Of a stretch of 18,080 bases of DNA, positions 13,028-18,080 are shown in pieces. The stretch's first letter is position 1, and each line of letters begins with the position of its first letter. Source of the DNA: Thermoplasmatales archaeon. Lineage in GTDB: Archaea > Thermoplasmatota > E2 > DHVEG-1. The stretch is taken from contig JAGMDE010000035.1 in assembly GCA_023128855.1 (NCBI GenBank), positions 1 to 18,080 of the forward strand. The letters run 5' to 3'. Under the pieces are notes generated by a model that did not search any database, was not told the origin of the DNA, and saw only the letters and a list, made by a program, of their open reading frames with translations. The position numbers were made by a program, and so were the translations under genes.

Positions 13028-15745
13028 TTATTTTTCCTTTAATTCTAAATAGAACTTATCAAAAGATAGAATAGTGCTATCTTTTTTACCTTTAACCTTG
13101 GCATCCTTTTGAATTTGGATATAACCTTTTTTTAAGAGTCCATCTTTTTTATCAGAGCCCAAAAATGAGATCTCTGAAAGAGCTATATCTCCTTTTTTCT
13201 CTATCTTTTTAATTATTTCATCTTGGTTTTTATTAATCCATTCAACTAGTTTTTTACCATCTTTTTTAAGGGTTGGCCCAATTTTTGAATAAACCGGAGT
13301 AACTTTAGTTATTCTTTCTTCAACATCTGGTTTTCTAGGAATAAACTCATGTGAATCAGGATATTTTAATGTCGATTTTATTATTGCTCCACTTGGTTTT
13401 ATTTTTGAAATATAATTAGATGTTGAATAAGTTGCTGAAGACTCTAGCGGGGCATTTAATGCTATACCTTGCTCACTTTTCCATGATCTTACTTGTGAGA
13501 TATAATTCTTAACTGATTCACCAGCTGACTCTTTTTCTTTATCAACTAGTATTGGTTCTGGCCAATCAGAGATATGAATGCTTTTAGCAGCTTCAAACTT
13601 TTTGTAGAAATCAGCGTAGATTTCCTCTGTAATATGTGGGAAGAATACTGCAAATAACTTAAGAGTTCCAAGACCAATTGTATAAAGGGTGTATTTGATA
13701 CTCTCAATGTCTTTGTTTTCATAGATTGAGGTTTTAATCATTTCAATATAATGATCCGCTAGCTCATGCCAGAGGAAGTACTCTACTTCCTTCATTGTTT
13801 GTGAGCAATCAAACTTATCCATTTGTTTAGTGCATTTTTTTACAAGCTTGCTATATTTTGTGAGAATCCATTTGTCAATATCAATTAATTCTGTTTCCTT
13901 TGGTTTTTTATCCTTGACAACATTTTTTATGAATTGTTGTACATTCCATATCTTTCTTAGAAGTTTAACACCACGGACAACATCTTTTGTTCTAAACGGA
14001 TTATCCTCACCAAGCGCACAGCTTGCCGCATAGCATCTGAATGCATCAGAGCCATGTTTATTAATTACTTTCAATGGGTCAATGACATTTCCAAGGCTTG
14101 CATGCATTGGTGTTCCATCTTCTGAAAGAATGAAACCACCCATCATAATATTTTCAAAGGGTTTTTTATCTGTTAAAAGAGTGCAACGAAGAATAGTATA
14201 AAACGCCCAGGTTCTAATAATATCATGAGCCTGTGGTCTAAGTGACATTGGATAAAGTTTTTCAAATGCCTGTGGGTTTTCTTTCTCTCTATGCCAAAAC
14301 GTGTTATACAATGGTGAAATCGATGAATCCATCCATGTGTCAAAAACATCCTCACACCCGATGAGTTTACCACCACACTTTGGACACTTGTCAACCGGAG
14401 GCTTATCAATTGTAGGATCTACATAGCAATCATCTATTCTTGCAAGAACTACTTCGTTACATTTCTTACATTCCCATAGCGGTATTGGTGTTGCAAAGTA
14501 ACGCTGACGAGATATTACCCAGTCCCACTCAAGACTGTTCACCCAGTCTTCTAGTCGTATTTTCATGAATTTTGGGTACCAGTTCATCTCATCGCTTTTC
14601 TTAAGAACCATCTTTTTGAAATCTGTAGTTTTCAAAAACCATTGCTCTGCATTTACAAACTCTACGGGTGTTTTACATCTCCAGCAAACACCAACGTTTT
14701 GATCAAGTGGTTCTTGTTTAATTAGGATGTCTTCTTTCTTTAGGTCTTCAATAACAGCTTTACGAGCGTCCTCTATCTTCATGCCTTTGTATTTTTGACA
14801 GATTTCTGTCATGCATCCTTCTTCATCGATGCTCATATCAATTGGAAGTTTGTATTTGAAAACCCAGTTAAGATCTTCTTTATCTCCAACTGTACAAATC
14901 ATTACTATTCCAGAGCCAAACTCTGGGTCTACAGCATCATCTTCTACGATTTTTACCTCTTTTTCAAATATTGGTACAACAAGTGTTTGGTCAACAAGCC
15001 ATGGCACACGCTCATCTGTTGGATGAACAGCTACAATCTGACAAGATGGAAGCAGCTCAGGTCTTGTCGTAGCAATCTCAACATATGCACCTCTCTTATC
15101 TTTTCCAATGCTGTGATATTTAAAAATCTGCTCAGATGGTTGTTCTTTAAAGTAAAACTTTATTGTGTTAAGCTTGGTCTTCCTATCTGTGTATATAACC
15201 TCTGCATCTGCCATAGCTGTCATACAGCGTGGGCACCAGTTTACAGGGAATTTACCCTTGTAAATGTGACCTTTATCATATAGTTCAATGAAGGATATCT
15301 GAGTAAGCCTGCGGTAGTACTCTGCATTTGTCTGATAGTAAATAGTTGAATCCATACTTTCCCCAAGTATGGCAAACTGGTCAGTCATTGTTTTAATGTT
15401 TTTTTCAGCAAACTCAGAACAAAGCTTTATGAATTTATGTCTATCAATATCTTTTCTAGTGATGTTTAGTTGTCTTTCTACTCGTTCCTCTATTGGTATA
15501 CCGTTTACATCAAAGCATAGTGGAAAGAAAACGTTGTAACCTCTCATACGTTTGTAACGTGCAGCAAAATCAATATGAGTATAATGAACAGCATGACCTG
15601 CATGTAGCGGACCAGAGGCGTATCGTGGTGGAACATCGATGCTATAGGGTTTTTTATCACTATTAAAATCAAAATGGTAGATCTTATCATCCCGCCATTT
15701 CTTCTGCCATTTTTTTTCCAGTGCTATTTGATCATACGCTGCCAT
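13028..15745 (-). CDS. valS: Valyl-tRNA synthetase, archaeal type, with altered KMSKS loop
   Basis: A full-length class I synthetase that charges tRNA-Val. Residue numbers here count from an upstream ATG at 15757, four codons before the start I prefer. The HIGH motif is HAGH (52-55). Zinc-type Cys pairs appear at 175-178 (CPRC), 359-361 (CWRC), 430-433 (CKKC) and 458-461 (CPKC). The editing domain has ATTRPELLPSC (229-239) and GSGIVMICTVGDKEDL (281-296), the ValRS rather than IleRS form. WDWVISRQRYFATPIPLW (411-428) follows. An anticodon-binding domain and a basic C-terminal extension complete it. The KMSKS loop reads PMHAS (550-554), with neither lysine. The start at 15745 is preferred because GGAG lies six bases upstream of it; the ATG at 15757 has no such site. 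Confidence 0.9.
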   Translation of the reverse strand: MAAYDQIALEKKWQKKWRDDKIYHFDFNSDKKPYSIDVPPRYASGPLHAGHAVHYTHIDFAARYKRMRGYNVFFPLCFDVNGIPIEERVERQLNITRKDIDRHKFIKLCSEFAEKNIKTMTDQFAILGESMDSTIYYQTNAEYYRRLTQISFIELYDKGHIYKGKFPVNWCPRCMTAMADAEVIYTDRKTKLNTIKFYFKEQPSEQIFKYHSIGKDKRGAYVEIATTRPELLPSCQIVAVHPTDERVPWLVDQTLVVPIFEKEVKIVEDDAVDPEFGSGIVMICTVGDKEDLNWVFKYKLPIDMSIDEEGCMTEICQKYKGMKIEDARKAVIEDLKKEDILIKQEPLDQNVGVCWRCKTPVEFVNAEQWFLKTTDFKKMVLKKSDEMNWYPKFMKIRLEDWVNSLEWDWVISRQRYFATPIPLWECKKCNEVVLARIDDCYVDPTIDKPPVDKCPKCGGKLIGCEDVFDTWMDSSISPLYNTFWHREKENPQAFEKLYPMSLRPQAHDIIRTWAFYTILRCTLLTDKKPFENIMMGGFILSEDGTPMHASLGNVIDPLKVINKHGSDAFRCYAASCALGEDNPFRTKDVVRGVKLLRKIWNVQQFIKNVVKDKKPKETELIDIDKWILTKYSKLVKKCTKQMDKFDCSQTMKEVEYFLWHELADHYIEMIKTSIYENKDIESIKYTLYTIGLGTLKLFAVFFPHITEEIYADFYKKFEAAKSIHISDWPEPILVDKEKESAGESVKNYISQVRSWKSEQGIALNAPLESSATYSTSNYISKIKPSGAIIKSTLKYPDSHEFIPRKPDVEERITKVTPVYSKIGPTLKKDGKKLVEWINKNQDEIIKKIEKKGDIALSEISFLGSDKKDGLLKKGYIQIQKDAKVKGKKDSTILSFDKFYLELKEK

Positions 15746-15856
15746 TTTTTGCTCCATAATCAGATTTTAAATTATTAGATGGCAAACAATTTCTACTTAT
15801 AAAATTTCCTTTCTATTAGAGTTTTAAAATAAGGGCGTGTAAATAAGATATTTGAT

Positions 15857-16237
15857 TTATCGGCGGTCTATTAGAATTTTGAGTTCTGAAAGATCTTTTT
15901 TGATAGAGTCGATTTGTTTTATCTTATCTTTTTCAAAATTTTTTACTATATCGTCAATAGAGGAGGTTAAACTATAAAGGTGAACAGGTCTTCCTTTGCC
16001 TTTCTTTTTAAGATCCTTTCGTCTTATCCAGCCTTTGTCTTGTAAAAGTTGCATTGCAACACTTACCTCAGGTTGTCTAAGGTTTGCACCATGCTCAATT
16101 TCAGCTGAGCGACATTCCTCAACTTGTGAGATATACATAAGTGTCTTTGCAAGATTTCTGGGCATGCCTAGCTCCGAAAAAACTTTAACAATTTTTTTAT
16201 CCTGAGGACTTAGATTATGAATCTTATGGTCTTTCAA
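15857..16237 (-). CDS. Winged-helix transcriptional regulator (archaeal MarR/TrmB-like)
   Basis: A 126-residue DNA-binding protein. Residues about 25-95 form a winged helix: LAKTLMYISQ, then RSAEIEHGANLRQPEVSVAMQLLQDKGWI as helix-turn-helix, and a basic wing RRKDLKKKGKGRPVHLYSLT. Residues 95-126 form a charged helix suited to dimer formation. It resembles the small archaeal predicted regulators of COG3355/TrmB type; no ligand domain is present. The start is TTG at 16237, with GGGTGA four bases upstream. A TTTATAAA at 16285-16292 could be its TATA box. Its target is unknown; it lies between aIF6 and ValRS on the same strand. Confidence 0.75.
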   Translation of the reverse strand: MKDHKIHNLSPQDKKIVKVFSELGMPRNLAKTLMYISQVEECRSAEIEHGANLRQPEVSVAMQLLQDKGWIRRKDLKKKGKGRPVHLYSLTSSIDDIVKNFEKDKIKQIDSIKKDLSELKILIDRR

Positions 16238-16284
16238 ATTATCACCCTTATTATTATATTTACAGAGTTATAATATGTAATTCC

Positions 16285-16292
16285 TTTATAAA
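16285..16292 (-). promoter_or_regulatory. TATA box for the winged-helix regulator
   Basis: TTTATAAA is self-complementary and lies about 51 bases before the TTG at 16237, which implies a leader of roughly 24 bases that includes the GGGTGA ribosome site. Confidence 0.4.
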
Positions 16293-16322
16293 CTTTTTTA
16301 TTAAATATTAATCGTTTTATTT

Positions 16323-17003
16323 TTATTCCAAAAATCCTAAAGCTTCTTCTATACGACCCATCTCAATACCAGTGGTAAGTTTACCAATAATGGCTCCTTT
16401 GGTATTTGCGACAAGCCCACTACCAATCACAGGGGACCCATGATTAACAGTTCCAATCATAACATTAACGTCAAAAACCTTCTCCAGAAGTCTTTTTTCC
16501 TCATCAGAAACCTTAGGGTGACATAGAAGACCTTTGTTTGTAACAACAGCAGCCATACCAACCGTTTTCAGAGAACCAATAGTACCCTTTGAAATAGGAA
16601 CCTTAAATGTTGCTTCAATTTCTTCTATCGATTCTTTTTCAAGATCAGGATGAACCAATGCACCATGATCATTTACCAAGATATCATTACCAGCAGCATT
16701 TAGTTTATCACTTATAACACAGACATCAAAACCTTGATCTTTAATGACTTTAATGGTATCTACATCAACAAAATCAGTAACAACTGCACCTTTAGAATTA
16801 AAAGCAAGTAAAGATCCAACAATGGTTGCATCGGCAATACTCAGTTCAACAAGCTCAACATCTATTGCTGAAATAATTTTTTTCTTAACCTTTTTAGAAA
16901 GAGCTTTACGAATAAAAGCAACGTTGTCATTAGTTCTGCAAAAAACGCCTACGTTAGGATTTTCATTGAAATCTAATAGTTCAAGGTGGGATATTTTTTT
17001 CAC
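16323..17003 (-). CDS. eif6: Translation initiation factor 6 (aIF6)
   Basis: A 226-residue aIF6, the usual size. It shows the repeating pattern of the five-bladed pentein propeller: NPNVGVFC near residue 15, then GSLLAFNSKGAVV, VNDHGALVHPDL, GMAAVVTNKGLLCHPKVSDEE, GSPVIGSGLVANTKGAIIGKLTTGIEMGRIEEAL at the end. The factor binds the large ribosomal subunit, blocks joining with the small subunit and acts late in large-subunit assembly. The start is GTG at 17003; an AAGGAG sits only one base upstream, too close to serve it well, while ACTTATTTAAC on the same strand lies about 33 bases upstream and suggests a leader only a few bases long. No other in-frame start is available nearby. Confidence 0.95.
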   Translation of the reverse strand: MKKISHLELLDFNENPNVGVFCRTNDNVAFIRKALSKKVKKKIISAIDVELVELSIADATIVGSLLAFNSKGAVVTDFVDVDTIKVIKDQGFDVCVISDKLNAAGNDILVNDHGALVHPDLEKESIEEIEATFKVPISKGTIGSLKTVGMAAVVTNKGLLCHPKVSDEEKRLLEKVFDVNVMIGTVNHGSPVIGSGLVANTKGAIIGKLTTGIEMGRIEEALGFLE

Positions 17004-17032
17004 TCTCCTTATTTTCCTGGTTTTTAGTAAAA

Positions 17033-17041
17033 GTTAAATAA
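17033..17041 (+). promoter_or_regulatory. TATA box for the AbrB-like/DUF3800 operon
   Basis: GTTAAATAA is centred about 35 bases before the ATG at 17072, placing transcription start near 17063 and giving a leader of about ten bases. The same AT-rich block read on the other strand may serve aIF6. Confidence 0.4.
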
Positions 17042-17043
17042 GT

Positions 17044-17063
17044 CCATATGGATTTCCATATGG
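17044..17063 (+). promoter_or_regulatory. Perfect 9-2-9 palindrome, likely operator
   Basis: CCATATGGA and TCCATATGG are exact inverted copies separated by TT. The element fills the space between the TATA box and the expected transcription start of the AbrB-like gene, the place where a bound dimer would block transcription. AbrB-type antitoxins usually repress their own operon at such sites, so self-regulation is the natural inference. Confidence 0.55.
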
Positions 17064-17071
17064 TTTTATTT

Positions 17072-17227
17072 ATGATACGTAAGTTACGTGAAATTGGTGG
17101 TTCATACATTATAACGATTCCCAAGCAAGTATGTGACCTTTATAAATTTAACCCTGGTGACGAATTTGAGCTTGAGCCTATTGGTACTAATGAGTTAAGA
17201 CTTAGAAAAGTAAAAGGAGAAAAATGA
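17072..17227 (+). CDS. AbrB/MazE/SpoVT-like swapped-hairpin DNA-binding protein
   Basis: A 51-residue protein. MIRKLREIGGSYIITIPKQV (1-20), followed by KFNPGDEFELEPIG (25-38), is the classic swapped-hairpin AbrB pattern: a Gly-Ser turn, an ITIP strand, a short helix and a GD turn before the last strands. Homologues are transition-state regulators or antitoxins that dimerise and bind palindromic operators. The ATG at 17072 fits the family N-terminus best; in-frame ATGs at 17060 and 17048 would add 4 or 8 unconserved residues encoded by the palindrome. The stop overlaps the next start as ATGA, so the two proteins are made together. Confidence 0.85.
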   Translation: MIRKLREIGGSYIITIPKQVCDLYKFNPGDEFELEPIGTNELRLRKVKGEK

Positions 17228-17868
17228 TTTACATATATATAGATGAAAGTGGAGATCTAGGTTTTTCTTTTAAAACAAAAAAATCTTCTTCTAAATACTA
17301 TACTATAGCGGCTATTAAAATAAAAAAAGATGACGAACATAAAAAAATTAGACAAAAAAAATTAAAGAAAAAATATCGGCGTTTTGATGAATTTAAATTT
17401 TCTAATTCAAACGATACTATTAGAAAAGCTGTACTTAAAGAAGTTGCAAAATTAGATATTCGGATATTTTCCCTTACCTTATTCAAAAAGAACTTAAAAA
17501 GTGATTATTTAAAAGAAAGACCATATGCATTATATAATTTTTTAATGAAAGAACTTTTTAAAAGATGTTTTAGAGGAAAACTTACAGTACCTATTTACAT
17601 ATATTTTGATAGGTTTTTACCAGAGAAAAACCAAGAAGACTTTGAAGATTATATAATGTGGACATATGCTTCAAAGTTACGGAAAACACCTATAATTCAA
17701 TTTTTCCATGAGAATTCTAAAGATAACAAAGCAATACAAGTTGTAGATTTTATTGCTGGAGCAATTCAATATAAATATGCTCATAGTCTTAAAAAGAACA
17801 ATGAAGATTATATCAAAATGATAGAAAACAAATTAAATCATAGAGAATATTTCAGCAATAAAAAATAA
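17224..17868 (+). CDS. DUF3800 protein, predicted RNase H-like nuclease
   Basis: A 214-residue protein with the DUF3800 layout. It starts with IYIYIDESGDLGF (2-14), whose Asp-Glu-Ser-Gly-Asp is the family signature. A strand with an acidic residue lies in the middle (IYIYFDRF), and near the end is AIQVVDFIAGAIQYKY, whose Asp is the usual last acidic residue. The family is thought to adopt an RNase H-like fold with these acids binding metal; it is common near mobile elements and defence genes, but activity is largely unproven. The start overlaps the AbrB-like gene as ATGA and AAAAGGAG lies five bases upstream. The gene is strikingly AT-rich: two 60-base lines counted by hand gave 17 and 20 percent G+C, against about 37 percent in a housekeeping line, which suggests recent acquisition. 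Confidence 0.82.
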   Translation: MIYIYIDESGDLGFSFKTKKSSSKYYTIAAIKIKKDDEHKKIRQKKLKKKYRRFDEFKFSNSNDTIRKAVLKEVAKLDIRIFSLTLFKKNLKSDYLKERPYALYNFLMKELFKRCFRGKLTVPIYIYFDRFLPEKNQEDFEDYIMWTYASKLRKTPIIQFFHENSKDNKAIQVVDFIAGAIQYKYAHSLKKNNEDYIKMIENKLNHREYFSNKK

Positions 17869-17869
17869 A

Positions 17870-17942
17870 ATTATACGATCCCCACCGTTTGTCCTAAGCT
17901 CACCAGGGAGCCGTCATCCATTCGGTAGGTCTTACTCGTACA
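17870..17942 (-). ncRNA. Possible small structured RNA
   Basis: A GC-rich island (33 of 60 bases G or C at 17881-17940) in very AT-rich flanks. On the minus strand a TATA box (17965-17972) lies about 27 bases before 17941. The expected RNA would start at GTGTACGAG and end in TCGTATAATTTT followed by a T-rich tract. Its ends pair (TACGA with TCGTA). An inner helix pairs 17923-17926 with 17884-17887, and a hairpin has the stem GCTC/GAGC (17898-17901 with 17908-17911) and a six-base loop. It matches no tRNA, 5S or SRP pattern I know. One pair is better as plus-strand RNA (U-G), so the strand is not certain and a 3' UTR element of the DUF3800 gene is possible. Confidence 0.35.
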
Positions 17943-17964
17943 CTAATATCTATATAATCAAAGG

Positions 17965-17972
17965 TATATAAG
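17965..17972 (-). promoter_or_regulatory. TATA box, nearly symmetric, facing the putative RNA
   Basis: The minus strand reads CTTATATA. The plus strand reads TATATAAG after AAAGG, itself a good BRE/TATA that could drive something right of the window. From about 17990 to 18080 the plus strand is AT-rich and I see no gene: the ATG at 17977 closes after six codons. Confidence 0.4.
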
Positions 17973-18080
17973 TTTTATGTCATTTTGGACAATTTGACAC
18001 TATTTTTCATTTCTTATTTTCCAAAGTCTACAATGTATTAATCATTGAAATCCAAAAGTTGAAGCATAAATTATTCACTT

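Noticed and set aside
14795..15283. 162-codon plus-strand frame opposite ValRS
   Set aside because: It is fully antisense to conserved ValRS codons, rich in Cys, Trp and Phe, with no start signal or family match; an antisense shadow.
17048..17071. Upstream ATGs for the AbrB-like gene
   Set aside because: They fall inside the palindrome and add residues not typical of the family; they stay possible only if transcription starts earlier than predicted.
17881..17940. tRNA, 5S rRNA or SRP RNA in the GC-rich island
   Set aside because: A short stretch, TAAGCTCACCAG, recalls 5S rRNA, but the flanking conserved parts are missing; there is no T-loop or cloverleaf, and no SRP tetraloop motif.
17977..18080. 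A gene start at the right edge
   Set aside because: The ATG at 17977 meets a stop after six codons, and no other frame has coding character before the window ends.

Overview
The window is AT-rich DNA, dense in genes and almost certainly archaeal. The evidence is an anti-association factor aIF6, an archaeal-type Elp3, an archaeal-type valyl-tRNA synthetase, a hexulose-phosphate synthase/RraA fusion, and TATA-box promoters 23-30 nt upstream of start codons that imply leaderless or near-leaderless mRNAs. Shine-Dalgarno sites (GGAG/AAGGAG) occur at other genes, and TTG and GTG starts are common. A mesophilic Thermoplasmatota-like euryarchaeon fits the gene mix and the lipoprotein style, but I cannot prove the lineage from the sequence alone.

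Layout. At 1-245 is the 3' end of a DUF47 (PhoU-like) gene. A MarC-family membrane protein follows at 314-952. A minus-strand pair then encodes Elp3 (1858-3444) and a DUF89 phosphatase (958-1836). Diverging from it is a two-gene ABC-2 type exporter (3550-5304). Converging on that exporter is a methyltransferase-folD pair (5301-6958) joined by an ATGA overlap. Across a compact two-way promoter lies a plus-strand pair: the HPS-RraA fusion and a DUF362 ferredoxin-type protein (7043-9318). An OFA-type MFS transporter (9328-10659) faces it. A lipoprotein made of one Ig-like domain and six repeats of about 97 residues occupies 10797-12899. A minus-strand translation and regulation block follows: aIF6 (16323-17003), a winged-helix regulator (15857-16237), ValRS (13028-15745), and a previously easy-to-miss 34-residue membrane peptide right after ValRS (12922-13026). 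At the right edge is a plus-strand AbrB-like/DUF3800 pair (17072-17868) that is much more AT-rich than its neighbours. After it comes a short GC-rich structured island that may be a small RNA.

How the genes work together. Most of the window is housekeeping: tRNA wobble modification, tRNA charging, ribosome subunit biogenesis, one-carbon metabolism and sugar-phosphate metabolism. It is interleaved with transport and surface functions.

The points most worth a second look are: a FolD homologue with several normally invariant active-site and cofactor residues replaced; a ValRS whose KMSKS loop reads PMHAS; the repeat lipoprotein with near-identical DNA between repeats 3 and 4; the AbrB/DUF3800 module with a perfect 9-2-9 palindrome in its promoter; the 34-residue peptide; and the putative small RNA at 17870-17942.
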